Below, one piece after another: positions 49,152 to 58,619 of a stretch of DNA of 64,000 bases; the stretch's first letter is position 1; each line of letters opens with the position of its first letter. The translations under genes were made by a program, and so were the position numbers. Origin of the DNA: Actinocorallia sp039871655 (GTDB lineage Bacteria > Actinomycetota > Actinomycetes > Streptosporangiales > Streptosporangiaceae); the NCBI RefSeq assembly GCF_039871655.1, contig NZ_JBDPLZ010000009.1, forward strand, positions 62,001 to 126,000. Reading direction: 5' to 3'. A model generated the notes under the pieces. It ran no database searches, was not told the origin of the DNA, and saw nothing but the letters and a program-made list of their open reading frames with translations.

Positions 49152-49790
49152 ATGGCAGCTGCTCCCAGTCGCGGAGGCGGCCAGGGCGGCGAGCGTCGTC
49201 AGGGCGGCCGTGACGGACGTCGTGATGACCGCCGCGGTGGCGCCGACAAGGGCACGTCGTACATCGAGCGCGTCGTCGCGATCAACCGCGTCGCCAAGGT
49301 CGTGAAGGGTGGTCGTCGCTTCAGCTTCACCGCCCTCGTGATCGTCGGTGACGGCAACGGCACCGTCGGCGTCGGCTACGGCAAGGCGAAGGAAGTTCCG
49401 GCCGCGATCGCCAAGGGCGTGGAAGAGGCCAAGAAGAACTTCTTCAAGGTCCCCAGGATCCAGGGCACCATCCCGCACCTCACCCAGGGCGAGGCCGCCG
49501 CGGGCGTCGTGCTGCTCAAGCCGGCCAGCCCCGGTACCGGTGTCATCGCCGGTGGCCCGGTGCGCGCCGTCCTGGAGTGCGCCGGTGTCCACGACGTCCT
49601 GTCCAAGTCGCTCGGCTCCTCGAACGCCATCAACATCGTCCACGCGACGGTGACGGCGCTCAAGCAGCTGAAGCGTCCGGAGGAGATCGCGGCCAAGCGC
49701 GGCCTGCCGATCGAGGACGTCGCCCCCGCCGCCATGCTGCGGGCCCGTGCCGCCGGCCTGGAGGCCGCGAAGGTCGAGGTGACGTCATGA
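49152..49790 (+). CDS. rpsE: Ribosomal protein S5
   Basis: 212 aa. The core begins at about residue 35 (YIERVVAINRVAKVVKGGRRF) and has VGVGYGKAKEVPAAIAKG and the SLGSSNAINIVHAT end block. The first 34 residues are Arg/Gly/Asp-rich and disordered, an extension common in high-GC Gram-positives. Overlaps rpmD by 4 bases. Confidence 0.99.
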   Translation: MAAAPSRGGGQGGERRQGGRDGRRDDRRGGADKGTSYIERVVAINRVAKVVKGGRRFSFTALVIVGDGNGTVGVGYGKAKEVPAAIAKGVEEAKKNFFKVPRIQGTIPHLTQGEAAAGVVLLKPASPGTGVIAGGPVRAVLECAGVHDVLSKSLGSSNAINIVHATVTALKQLKRPEEIAAKRGLPIEDVAPAAMLRARAAGLEAAKVEVTS

Positions 49791-49972
49791 CCCAGCTGAA
49801 GATCACGCAGATCAAGTCCGTGATCAGCGAGAAGCAGAACCAGCGGGACTCGCTGCGGACCCTGGGCCTCAAGAAGATCGGCCAGAGCGTCGTTCGCGAG
49901 GACAAGCCCGAGGTCGTCGGCCTGATCCGCACCGTTGCCCACCTGGTGAAGGTGGAGGAGGTCGAATCATGA
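49787..49972 (+). CDS. rpmD: Ribosomal protein L30
   Basis: 61 aa, MTQLKITQIKSVISEKQNQRDSL-type start fixed by the ATGA overlap with rpsE; a longer upstream frame is not used. Ends with ATGA overlap to rplO. Confidence 0.98.
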   Translation: MTQLKITQIKSVISEKQNQRDSLRTLGLKKIGQSVVREDKPEVVGLIRTVAHLVKVEEVES

Positions 49973-50415
49973 GCGAGGCTCTGAAGGTCCATGACCTCAA
50001 GCCGGCTCCGGGCGCCAACAAGAAGAAGACCCGCAAGGGTCGGGGCGAGGCGTCCAAGGGCAAGACCGCCGGTCGCGGTACCAAGGGCACCAAGGCCCGT
50101 AACACCGTGCCGGTCGGCTTCGAGGGCGGCCAGATGCCGCTGATCCGCAGGGTTCCGAAGCTCAAGGGCTTCAAGAACCCGAACCGGGTCGAGTTCCAGG
50201 TGGTCAACCTGGACAAGCTGGCCGAGCTCTACCCCTCGGGTGGCGAGGTCACCGCTGAGGACCTGGCGGCCAAGGGCGCGGTGCGCTCCGGCCGTCCGGT
50301 CAAGATCCTCGGCTCCGGTGAGATCTCCGTGGCGGTCCAGGTGAAGGTCAACGCCTTCTCCGGATCCGCCCAGGAGAAGATCATCGCTGCCGGCGGGTCC
50401 GTCGAGCAGGTCTGA
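49969..50415 (+). CDS. rplO: Ribosomal protein L15
   Basis: 148 aa: HDLKPAPGANKKKTRKGRGEASKGKT and the GFEGGQMPLIRRVPKLKGF core. Last ribosomal gene before secY; a terminator-like hairpin follows, so secY may be partly uncoupled. Confidence 0.98.
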   Translation: MSEALKVHDLKPAPGANKKKTRKGRGEASKGKTAGRGTKGTKARNTVPVGFEGGQMPLIRRVPKLKGFKNPNRVEFQVVNLDKLAELYPSGGEVTAEDLAAKGAVRSGRPVKILGSGEISVAVQVKVNAFSGSAQEKIIAAGGSVEQV

Positions 50416-50426
50416 TTCATGCGGAA

Positions 50427-50475
50427 CCGGGGCTGGCCGTCCAACGTTGGAGGGTCAGCCCCGGCTTCGTCTGCT
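50427..50475 (+). terminator. Hairpin between rplO and secY
   Basis: CCGGGGCTGGCC (50427-50438) with GGTCAGCCCCGG (50453-50464), 12 bp with one G-U pair, followed by TTCGTCTGCTGTT. Probably a partial terminator lowering secY expression relative to ribosomal proteins. Confidence 0.6.
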
Positions 50476-50566
50476 GTTAGCATTCGACGGGCTCCGACTG
50501 TGAGCCACGTCATCGTAAGGCTTCGGTCCATGGTGTCTGACCAGGTAGAAACGCGCAGGAGGAATG

Positions 50567-51868
50567 GTGCTCACCGCTGTCGCTAGGGCATTTAAGACGC
50601 CCGACCTGCGCAAGAAGATACTCTTCACGCTCTTTGTGATCCTCATCTTCCGCATCGGGTCGCTGCTCCCGACCCCGGGAGTGGACGTCGGCGCGGTCAA
50701 GGCCGCTCTGGACGCGGCCGAGAGCGGGAGCAACAAGAACCTGTACTCCCTGATCAACCTGTTCAGCGGTGGCGCGCTGCTGAAGCTGTCGGTGTTCGCG
50801 CTGGGCATCATGCCCTACATCACCGCGAGCATCATCCTCCAACTGCTCACCGTGGTGATCCCACGCCTGGAGGCTCTCAAGAAGGAGGGCCAGGCCGGCA
50901 CCACGAAGATCACGCAGTACACCCGGTACCTGACCATCGGACTGGCGATCCTGCAGTCGACCGGCATCGTGGCCATGGCCGCCACCGGCAACCTGTTCCA
51001 GGACCAGAGCTCCGGGGACCTGCTCTACAACACCGATGTGTTCACCGTCATCACGATGGTGATCGTGATGACCTCCGGCACCGCCGTGATCATGTGGCTG
51101 GGCGAGCTCATCACCGACCGGGGCATCGGCAACGGCATGTCGATCCTGATCTTCACGCAGGTCGTCGCGACGTTCCCGCAGCAGTTCGCGAACATCTTCC
51201 GCACCAAGGGCGGCTTCATCTTCACGATCGTGATCCTGGTGGGTCTGGCGATCGTCGCCTCGGTCGTGTTCGTCGAGCAGGCCCAGCGGCGCATCCCGGT
51301 GCAGTACGCCAAGCGGATGGTCGGCCGCCGGATGTACGGCGGGACCTCGACCTACATCCCGCTGAAGGTCAACCAGGCCGGCATCATTCCTGTGATCTTC
51401 GCCTCTTCGCTGCTCTACCTGCCGCAGCTGGCGGGCCAGCTCTGGCCGAACAACGAGTTCCTCGCGAAGTACGTGCTCAAGTACATGCAGCAGGACAACC
51501 CGGTCAACATGGCCGTCACCTTCGGGCTGATCATCTTCTTCACCTACTTCTATGTGGCCATCACCTTCAACCCCACTGAAGTCGCCGACAACATGAAGAA
51601 GTACGGTGGTTTCATCCCCGGTATCCGTCCGGGGCGGCCCACGGCTGAGTACCTCGACTACGTGCTCACCCGTATCACCGCTCCTGGCGCGCTCTACCTG
51701 GGACTGGTCGCCCTCATCCCGATGGTGGCGTTCGCGCTCATCGACGCCGCGAACGACTTCCCCTTCGGTGGCACCAGCATCCTGATCATCGTCGGCGTTG
51801 GGTTGGACACCGTGAAGCAGATCGAATCGCAGCTCCAGCAGCGTAGCTACGAAGGATTCCTCCGCTAG
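50567..51868 (+). CDS. secY: SecY, translocon channel
   Basis: 433 aa with ten transmembrane helices; LTAVARAFKTPDLRKKI at the start and QQRSYEGFLR at the end are typical. The GTG at 50567 is preferred to the ATG one codon earlier because AGGAGG (50557-50562) would be only one base from the ATG, and family members begin with MLTAF. Central pore of the general secretory pathway. Shares a base with adk. Confidence 0.98.
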   Translation: MLTAVARAFKTPDLRKKILFTLFVILIFRIGSLLPTPGVDVGAVKAALDAAESGSNKNLYSLINLFSGGALLKLSVFALGIMPYITASIILQLLTVVIPRLEALKKEGQAGTTKITQYTRYLTIGLAILQSTGIVAMAATGNLFQDQSSGDLLYNTDVFTVITMVIVMTSGTAVIMWLGELITDRGIGNGMSILIFTQVVATFPQQFANIFRTKGGFIFTIVILVGLAIVASVVFVEQAQRRIPVQYAKRMVGRRMYGGTSTYIPLKVNQAGIIPVIFASSLLYLPQLAGQLWPNNEFLAKYVLKYMQQDNPVNMAVTFGLIIFFTYFYVAITFNPTEVADNMKKYGGFIPGIRPGRPTAEYLDYVLTRITAPGALYLGLVALIPMVAFALIDAANDFPFGGTSILIIVGVGLDTVKQIESQLQQRSYEGFLR

Positions 51869-52509
51869 TGCGCATCGTGCTGGTGGGCCCCCCGGGAGCG
51901 GGCAAGGGAACTCAGGCCCAGTTCATCGCATCCCATCTGTCGATCCCGAAAATCTCGACAGGTGACATCTTCCGCGCCAACGTGAGCGGCGGAACCGAGC
52001 TCGGCGTCCTCGCCAAGCAGTACATGGACAAGGGCGACCTGGTACCGGACGAGGTCACGGTCGCCATGGTCCGGGACCGGATCGCGCAGCCGGACGCCGC
52101 GGGCGGCTTCCTGCTCGACGGCTTCCCGCGCAACGTCCCCCAGGCGGAGACGCTGCGCGAGATCCTGGCCGAGACCGGCCAGGGCCTGGACAAGGTCCTT
52201 GAACTGGTGGTGGACGAGGAAGAGGTCGTCCGCCGCCTTTCCGGCCGCCGTACCTGCGGCCAGTGCGGCCGTATCTGGCACGTCGACTTCGACGAGGGCC
52301 GGGACGACGTGTGCGATGACTGCGGCGGTCAGCTCTTCCAGCGGGACGACGACAAGGAAGAAGTCGTCCGGCACCGTCTCGAGGTCTACAAGGAACAGAC
52401 CGAGCCTCTCGTGGAGTTCTACGAGAAAGAGGGCATCCTCGTGGGGATCGAAGCCGCCGGAACGGTGGAAGAGGTCACCGCGCGTGCCCTCGCCGCGCTC
52501 CGTCCGTAG
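51868..52509 (+). CDS. adk: Adenylate kinase
   Basis: 213 aa from GTG. P-loop GPPGAGKGT (7-15), LDGFPRN, and a LID domain with four Cys (Cys130, Cys133, Cys149, Cys152), so it is the zinc-containing long form found in many Gram-positives. ATP + AMP to 2 ADP. Overlaps secY by one base (TAGTG). Confidence 0.98.
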   Translation: MRIVLVGPPGAGKGTQAQFIASHLSIPKISTGDIFRANVSGGTELGVLAKQYMDKGDLVPDEVTVAMVRDRIAQPDAAGGFLLDGFPRNVPQAETLREILAETGQGLDKVLELVVDEEEVVRRLSGRRTCGQCGRIWHVDFDEGRDDVCDDCGGQLFQRDDDKEEVVRHRLEVYKEQTEPLVEFYEKEGILVGIEAAGTVEEVTARALAALRP

Positions 52510-52538
52510 TAGGACAAGACAGGCAGTAGGGGGGACGG

Positions 52539-53354
52539 GTGTTCAGAAGGCGGATGCGCATCCAGGTGAAGTCGCCTGAGCAGATCGAGCTCATGCGGGT
52601 CGCCGGCCGGCTGGTCGGCGAGACCTTGGCGCTGGTGGCGGCGGCGGTCAAGCCGGGTGTCACGACCAAGGACCTGGACCGGCTGGCCGAGGACAACATC
52701 CGCGGCAACGGCGGCATCCCATCCTTCATCGGCGTACCAGGACCGATCACCCCCTTCCCGGCCACTCTGTGCACCTCGGTCAACGAGGAGATCGTCCACT
52801 GCATCCCCAGGGACGACCGGGTCCTGGAGGAAGGCGACATCGTCTCGATCGACTGCGGTGCGATCGTGGACGGCTGGCACGGGGACGCCGCCGTCACCGT
52901 CCCGGTGGGCGAGGCGGCGCCGGACGTGGCGAAGCTGCTGGAGGTCACCGAAGAGTCCCTGTGGCGGGGTATGGCCGCCTGCAAGGCCGGGGGTAACCTC
53001 GGGGACATCGGGCACGCGGTGCAGTCCTACGTTCGCTCTCAGGGCCGCTACGGCATCGTGGAGGGCTACGGCGGGCACGGCATCGGCACCGAGATGCACA
53101 TGGAGCCCTTCATCCCCAACGTGGGCCGCCGCGGCGGCGGGCTGAAGCTGGGTCCGGGCATGGTGTTCGCGATCGAGCCGATGATCAACCTCGGTGAGCC
53201 GGGTACCCACGAACTCGAGGACGGCTGGACCGTCGTCACGGTCGACGGCGCGCCCTCGGCGCACTTTGAGCACACGGTCGCGATCACTCCGGAGGGCCCC
53301 CAGGTGCTGACGGCACTTGAGGGCTGGCAGGAACGCATCGCACAATTGCTCTAG
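52539..53354 (+). CDS. map: Methionine aminopeptidase, type I
   Basis: 271 aa from GTG (GGGGGGACGG before it). Metal ligands are visible: two Asp in SIDCGAIVDGWHGDAAVTV, His in YGGHGIGTEMH, Glu in FAIEPM and Glu in HFEHTVAI. It removes the initiator Met from new proteins. A position after adk is standard for actinobacteria. Confidence 0.97.
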   Translation: MFRRRMRIQVKSPEQIELMRVAGRLVGETLALVAAAVKPGVTTKDLDRLAEDNIRGNGGIPSFIGVPGPITPFPATLCTSVNEEIVHCIPRDDRVLEEGDIVSIDCGAIVDGWHGDAAVTVPVGEAAPDVAKLLEVTEESLWRGMAACKAGGNLGDIGHAVQSYVRSQGRYGIVEGYGGHGIGTEMHMEPFIPNVGRRGGGLKLGPGMVFAIEPMINLGEPGTHELEDGWTVVTVDGAPSAHFEHTVAITPEGPQVLTALEGWQERIAQLL

Positions 53355-53384
53355 TAGCAAACATTTCGCCTAGGGGGAGTACGG

Positions 53385-53834
53385 ATGCCGCAAAACCCTG
53401 AGATGCGGGCGTCCGACCGCGACCGTGACCAGTATGCGGAGATCCTGCGGGAGAACTACGCCCAGGGGCGCCTCACCCAGGAAGAGCTGAACGAGCGCCT
53501 GGATGCGGTCTACGAGACCAGGACCATGGGCGGACTGCAACAGCTCACCGCCGACCTCCCGGCCCAGGACCTCTACGACCTGCCGCTTCCGGCGGCCAAG
53601 GACTCTGTTCCCGCGGTGCGGGTCCCGGGGGAGCTGCAGCGCCCGAGCCAGAGCCTGCGGGCCAGTTGGGCCGCCTGGGGCACGGTCAACATGGTCACCC
53701 TGTCCGTCTGGCTGATCGTCTGCTTGGCCAACGGCGAGCTGCTCTTCCCCTGGTTCCTGTGGGTGGCCGGGCCCTGGGGCGCGGTACTGCTGGCGAAGAC
53801 CCTGTTCGGGACACCCGGCTCGCACGACGGCTGA
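53385..53834 (+). CDS. DUF1707 (SHOCT-like) membrane protein
   Basis: 149 aa. DUF1707 domain at 6-58 (MRASDRDRDQYAEILRENYA, GRLTQEELNERLDAVYETRT), then a linker and two hydrophobic helices (about 95-112 and 115-137). DUF1707 proteins are widespread in actinobacteria, often with membrane segments; their role is unknown, perhaps oligomerisation. Inserted between map and infA, 30 bases after map. Confidence 0.85.
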   Translation: MPQNPEMRASDRDRDQYAEILRENYAQGRLTQEELNERLDAVYETRTMGGLQQLTADLPAQDLYDLPLPAAKDSVPAVRVPGELQRPSQSLRASWAAWGTVNMVTLSVWLIVCLANGELLFPWFLWVAGPWGAVLLAKTLFGTPGSHDG

Positions 53835-53856
53835 GGGCGGCGAAGGCGCCTCGCGG

Positions 53857-54402
53857 TCAAGCGGTGGCGCGGACCGCACGGGTGAGCGCGGCGACCAGGG
53901 CCCGCGGATCGGGCGCCAGCTCCGGGACGACCTCGCGCAGGGCGAGCCAGCCGTTGACGGCCCGGGTGGTGGGGCCCGCCTCCTCCAGGACGTGGTCGGC
54001 GATCCCGTACCAGGCCGCGACCCGGGACCAGCGCCACAGCCGGTGGGTCTCGGGCGGGGGGAAGCCTCCGGGGCCGCGCTGGCCGGTGCTCGCCATCCGG
54101 ACCGACTCGAAGGTGCGGCCCACCCGCTCGGCGATCTCCCTGAGGGCCAGCAGCGGATCGGCCTCGGCCCGCCGGATGACGACGCCGGGGACCGCCGTCT
54201 CCACCCGGACGATGACCTCGATCATCGCCGCGGCCAGGGAGGGGGCGTCCCAGTGGCACCTGGCCTGGCCGGGCCCGGTCACCTCGGCGGCGGACCTCAC
54301 ACAGGCGACGGTGACGTATCCTTGGGTCCGTTCGAACAATGGATCGAGCTCATGCTCGAACACTGGTCTGCTGAGGACCAGTTCGAAGTCATAAGCCGCC
54401 AT
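53857..54402 (-). CDS. Helix-turn-helix-like protein
   Basis: 181 aa. The second half contains LLALREIAERVGRTFESVRM, a clear helix-turn-helix, followed by GQRGPGGFPPPE and LWRWSRVAAWYG, a wing-like sequence I have often seen in actinobacterial proteins with a merR/AlpA-like DNA-binding fold. The first 90 residues form an unknown domain (YDFELVLSRPVFEHELDPLF). ATG at 54402 is chosen over upstream frames because a TACGTT -10 box lies six bases before it. Convergent with the DUF1707 gene and divergent from infA; its targets are unknown. Confidence 0.75.
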   Translation of the reverse strand: MAAYDFELVLSRPVFEHELDPLFERTQGYVTVACVRSAAEVTGPGQARCHWDAPSLAAAMIEVIVRVETAVPGVVIRRAEADPLLALREIAERVGRTFESVRMASTGQRGPGGFPPPETHRLWRWSRVAAWYGIADHVLEEAGPTTRAVNGWLALREVVPELAPDPRALVAALTRAVRATA

Positions 54403-54408
54403 GGTTGA

Positions 54409-54414
54409 AACGTA
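54409..54414 (-). promoter_or_regulatory. -10 box for a leaderless HTH-like transcript
   Basis: TACGTT on the minus strand ends six bases before the ATG at 54402; TTTCAC lies 17 bases further upstream as a poor -35. No Shine-Dalgarno is present. Confidence 0.4.
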
Positions 54415-54487
54415 CAACGCCCGAGCGTGGTGTGAAAGCCGGTAAGGGTGGTGGCGGTCGCGCGGCGTCACTCCGTACCCGTCTGAT

Positions 54488-54517
54488 TTCGCAATCGGTG
54501 GGGTCGTCGCGTAGACT
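54488..54517 (+). promoter_or_regulatory. Possible infA promoter
   Basis: TTCGCA (54488-54493), 18 bases, TAGACT (54512-54517). It would drive infA-rpmJ-rpsM-rpsK-rpsD-rpoA-rplQ, which cannot be read from map because of the minus-strand gene between them. Confidence 0.45.
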
Positions 54518-54734
54518 CGTCATTCGGTCCAGTGTCGGATCGCCATGCTCGCGTGAAGCGAAGCGACATGAACATGTTTCGTGTGGCTGTGGCGTATCCC
54601 ATCACGTCCCGCCGTACGGCGCAGGACGCGGCTGGACGCCCTGAGAGGCCTCTTCTCCCGGCATCGTCGTGAACGGTGTCGGGGTGCGGGTTTTCAGGGA
54701 GGCAGACGAAACCGATCAGCGAAGCGCGGAGGCC

Positions 54735-54956
54735 ATGGCCAAGAAGGAAGGCGCCATCGAGATCGAGGGCGTTGTCATCGAGTCCCTACCGAACGCGATG
54801 TTCAAGGTGGAACTCGACAACGGGCACAAGGTCCTCGCGCACATCAGCGGCAAGATGCGGATGCACTACATCCGGATCCTGCCGGACGACAGGGTCGTGG
54901 TGGAGCTCTCTCCCTACGACCTGACTCGGGGACGGATCGTCTACCGGTACAAGTAA
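54735..54956 (+). CDS. infA: Translation initiation factor IF-1
   Basis: 73 aa OB-fold protein (AKKEGAIEIEGVVIESLPNAMF ... SPYDLTRGRIVYRYK). The start is fixed by family length; an in-frame ATG 22 codons earlier would add unrelated residues. GGAGG lies unusually close (two bases) to this ATG. IF-1 blocks the A site during initiation. Confidence 0.97.
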   Translation: MAKKEGAIEIEGVVIESLPNAMFKVELDNGHKVLAHISGKMRMHYIRILPDDRVVVELSPYDLTRGRIVYRYK

Positions 54957-55030
54957 ACGAATCGCCGACTGGGGTTGCCTTTCCCGCTCTGGCAGGCGGG
55001 GATGACCCTGCTCAACAGCTAGGAGACCCA

Positions 55031-55144
55031 GTGAAGGTCAAGCCGAGTGTCAAGAAGATCTGCTCCAAGTGCCGCGTCATCCGCCGGCACGGCCGCGTCA
55101 TGGTGATCTGCCAGGACCCGCGCCACAAGCAGCGTCAGGGCTGA
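55031..55144 (+). CDS. rpmJ: Ribosomal protein L36, zinc-binding type
   Basis: 37 aa from GTG, KVKPSVKKICSKCRVIRRHG start. Cys11, Cys14, Cys27 and His32 form the zinc site, so this is the C+ form. AGGAG upstream. Confidence 0.98.
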   Translation: MKVKPSVKKICSKCRVIRRHGRVMVICQDPRHKQRQG

Positions 55145-55320
55145 GGCTCGTTTTTCACGGTTCACACCGCCACAACTGACAACATGCCGCAGTTCGCCAC
55201 GTCCGAGCGCACAGCACGGATACGGGCGAGTGACCCCCGGTCGGAGGCCGGGGCCCGACCTGGGCAGGGACGGGGCCGCGGCAGGTAGGACCTCCGCCGA
55301 TCGAAAGGACACTGCCCGAC

Positions 55321-55701
55321 ATGGCACGTCTCCTTGGTGTCGACCTCCCGCGCGAGAAGCGCATCGAGGTCGCGCTGACCTACATCTTCGGCATCGGCCG
55401 CACCCGTGCCCTTGAGACCCTCAAGGCCACCGGGGTCGACGGCAACATGTGGGTGCACCAGCTCACCGACGCCGAGCTGATCCCGCTGCGCGACTACATC
55501 GACGCCAACTTCAAGATCGAGGGCGACCTGCGCCGCGAGGTGCAGGCGGACATCCGCCGCAAGATCGAGATCGGGTGCTACCAGGGCATCCGGCACCGCA
55601 AGGGTCTTCCCGTGCACGGTCAGCGCACGCAGACCAACGCGCGTACCCGCAAGGGCAAGAAGAAGACCGTGGCCGGCAAGAAGAAGGCCGGCAAGAAGTA
55701 G
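55321..55701 (+). CDS. rpsM: Ribosomal protein S13
   Basis: 126 aa: ARLLGVDLPREKRIEVALTYIFGIG and the RGLPVHGQRTQTNARTRKG-type block (here KGLPVHGQRTQTNARTRKG), with a Lys-rich C-terminal tail. It contacts the P-site tRNA and 50S bridge. The 176-base gap before it holds several GC-rich inverted repeats (about 55240-55285) but no gene. Confidence 0.99.
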   Translation: MARLLGVDLPREKRIEVALTYIFGIGRTRALETLKATGVDGNMWVHQLTDAELIPLRDYIDANFKIEGDLRREVQADIRRKIEIGCYQGIRHRKGLPVHGQRTQTNARTRKGKKKTVAGKKKAGKK

Positions 55702-55764
55702 ACCGGCCGGGATCTCACGTCCCGCCCGCCACCGGTCCGATGACCTCTGGAGTAAAGAAGAGCA

Positions 55765-56169
55765 ATGCCTCCTAAGAGCCGCCAGGGCGCGCCCAAGAAG
55801 CTGCGCCGCAAGGAAAAGAAGAACGTCGCTCACGGGCACGCCCACATCAAGAGCACGTTCAACAACACCATCGTCTCCATCACCGACCCGAACGGGAACG
55901 TGATCGCCTGGGCCTCCTCCGGCCACGTGGGTTTCAAGGGCTCTCGCAAGTCCACCCCGTACGCCGCGCAGCAGGCCGCCGAGAGCGCCGCCCGCCGCGC
56001 CATGGAGCACGGCATGCGCAAGGTCGACGTCTTCGTGAAGGGCCCGGGCTCGGGCCGCGAGACCGCCATCCGTTCGCTTCAGGCGACCGGCCTCGAGGTG
56101 GGCTCGATCCAGGACGTGACCCCCGTTCCGCACAACGGCTGCCGCCCGCCCAAGAGGCGCCGGGTCTGA
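55765..56169 (+). CDS. rpsK: Ribosomal protein S11
   Basis: 134 aa, basic N-terminus then GHAHIKSTFNNTIVSITDPNGN and the end block PVPHNGCRPPKRRRV. Platform protein of the 30S subunit. Confidence 0.99.
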   Translation: MPPKSRQGAPKKLRRKEKKNVAHGHAHIKSTFNNTIVSITDPNGNVIAWASSGHVGFKGSRKSTPYAAQQAAESAARRAMEHGMRKVDVFVKGPGSGRETAIRSLQATGLEVGSIQDVTPVPHNGCRPPKRRRV

Positions 56170-56189
56170 GGCCGAGGAGATAAAGACAC

Positions 56190-56816
<627 letters not shown>

Positions 56817-56827
56817 GAGCTCTGCAG

Positions 56828-56858
56828 CCCCCGAAGAGGCTTCCGGCCTCTTCGGGGG
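56828..56858 (+). terminator. Hairpin between rpsD and rpoA
   Basis: CCCCCGAAGAGGC (56828-56840) pairs perfectly with GCCTCTTCGGGGG (56846-56858). It has no T run; perhaps partial termination or RNA processing before rpoA. Confidence 0.65.
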
Positions 56859-56917
56859 TATGTCCGTTATGTCATGGCCGTCAAATAGCGGTCGGCCCGA
56901 CAGAAAGCGAGCATCAC

Positions 56918-57934
56918 ATGCTCATCGCACAGCGTCCCTCGCTCACCGAAGAGCAGGTGGACGAGTACCGCAGCCGGTTCGTCATCGAGCCGCTGGAGCC
57001 GGGCTTCGGCTACACCATCGGTAACTCGCTCCGCCGCACGCTCCTGTCCTCCATCCCCGGCGCCGCGGTCACCAGCATCCGCGTCGAGGGCGTCCTGCAC
57101 GAGTTCTCCACCGTGCCGGGCGTCAAGGAGGACCTGACCGACATCATCCTGAACCTCAAGCAGCTGGTCGTCTCCTCCGAGCACGACGAGCCGGTGGTCA
57201 TGTACCTGCGCAAGCAGGGCCCGGGTGACGTCACCGCCGCGGACATCGCGCCGCCGGCCGGGGTCGAGGTGCACAACCCCGACCTGAAGATCGCCACGCT
57301 GAACAGCAAGGCGAAGCTGGAGATGGAGCTGACGGTCGAGCGCGGCCGCGGTTACGTCTCGGCGACCCAGAACAAGCAGCCGGGCCAGGAGATCGGCCGG
57401 ATCCCGATCGACTCCATCTACTCCCCGGTGCTCAAGGTCACCTACAAGGTCGAGGCGACCCGTGTCGAGCAGCGCACCGACTTCGACCGTCTGATCCTGG
57501 ACGTCGAGACCAAGCACTGCATGCTGCCGCGCGACGCCGTCGCGTCCGCCGGCAAGACCCTGGTGGAGCTGTTCGGCCTCGCCCGCGAGCTGAACGTCGA
57601 GGCCGAGGGCATCGACATGGGCCCGTCCCCGACGGACGCCGCGCTGGCCGCCGATCTGGCCCTGCCGATCGAGGAGCTGAACCTCACGGTCCGCTCCTAC
57701 AACTGCCTCAAGCGCGAGGGCATCCACTCCGTGGGCGAGCTCGTCGCCCGCTCCGAGCAGGACCTGCTGGACATCCGCAACTTCGGTGCCAAGTCCATCG
57801 AAGAGGTCAAGCAGAAGCTGCACGACATGGGGCTGTCCCTCAAGGACTCCCCTCCCGGTTTCGACCCGACCGCCGCCGCCGACGCCTACGGCGACGGGGA
57901 CGACGAGTCGTTCGCCGAGACCGAGCAGTACTGA
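56918..57934 (+). CDS. rpoA: RNA polymerase alpha subunit
   Basis: 338 aa. N-terminal dimer/assembly domain (about 1-230, FVIEPLEPGFGYTIGNSLRRTLLSSIPG) and C-terminal domain (about 250-310, IEELNLTVRSYNCLKREGI) that contacts UP elements and activators, with an acidic end. AGCGAGC weakly serves as ribosome binding site. Confidence 0.99.
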   Translation: MLIAQRPSLTEEQVDEYRSRFVIEPLEPGFGYTIGNSLRRTLLSSIPGAAVTSIRVEGVLHEFSTVPGVKEDLTDIILNLKQLVVSSEHDEPVVMYLRKQGPGDVTAADIAPPAGVEVHNPDLKIATLNSKAKLEMELTVERGRGYVSATQNKQPGQEIGRIPIDSIYSPVLKVTYKVEATRVEQRTDFDRLILDVETKHCMLPRDAVASAGKTLVELFGLARELNVEAEGIDMGPSPTDAALAADLALPIEELNLTVRSYNCLKREGIHSVGELVARSEQDLLDIRNFGAKSIEEVKQKLHDMGLSLKDSPPGFDPTAAADAYGDGDDESFAETEQY

Positions 57935-58005
57935 GAGATCCCGCAGTACTGATTCATTCAAGCTGACCCCAGTACCTGATACGGCTGGGGCAGGAAGGAA
58001 GAGCC

Positions 58006-58473
58006 ATGCCCAAGCCCGCCAAGGGCGCCCGCCTCGGCGGCAGCCCGGCCCACGAGAAGCTGATCCTGGCGAACCTCGCCACCCAGCTCTTCGAGCACGG
58101 CCGCATCACCACCACCGAGGCCAAGGCCCGCCGCCTGCGCCCGGTGGCCGAGAAGCTGATCACCAAGGCGAAGAAGGGCGACATCGCCAACCGTCGCCTG
58201 GTGCTGCAGACCATCCGCGACAAGGGTGTGGTGCACAAGCTGTTCGCCGAGATCGGCCCGCACTTCGCCGAGCGCCCGGGTGGCTACACCCGGATCACCA
58301 AGATCGGCCCCCGCAAGGGTGACAACGCGCCGATGGCCGTGATCGAGCTCGTCGCCGAGCAGGTCTCCGGAGTGACGGTCCGCAAGACCGCTGAGGAGCC
58401 GAAGGCCGAGCCCGCGGAGACCACGGAGTCCGCCGAGACCTCCGAGGCCGCCGAGACCAAGGCCGCCGAGTAA
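58006..58473 (+). CDS. rplQ: Ribosomal protein L17 with acidic tail
   Basis: 155 aa. Core about 1-125 (KPAKGARLGGSPAHEKLILANL, GGYTRITKIGPRKGDNAPMA), then a 30-residue Glu/Ala/Thr-rich acidic tail, frequent in actinobacteria. Located near the tunnel exit. GGAAGGAAG ribosome binding site. Confidence 0.99.
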   Translation: MPKPAKGARLGGSPAHEKLILANLATQLFEHGRITTTEAKARRLRPVAEKLITKAKKGDIANRRLVLQTIRDKGVVHKLFAEIGPHFAERPGGYTRITKIGPRKGDNAPMAVIELVAEQVSGVTVRKTAEEPKAEPAETTESAETSEAAETKAAE

Positions 58474-58489
58474 AGGCACCGCCTCGATT

Positions 58490-58530
58490 CGGGCCCGTCG
58501 TCCTCTCCGGAGGACGTCGGGCCCGTTCGC
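58490..58530 (+). terminator. Terminator of the alpha operon
   Basis: CGGGCCCGTCGTCCTC (58490-58505) with GAGGACGTCGGGCCCG (58510-58525), a 16-bp stem with one mismatch and a 4-base loop, then TTCGCCTTT. Confidence 0.8.
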
Positions 58531-58619
58531 CTTTGGGACACTGTTCCCGCAGGCATTGCTCTTTCGAGCACTCCTCTTTGGGTCGCTGTTCTTCTCACGT
58601 GGGGACGGGAAGCTGTCAC

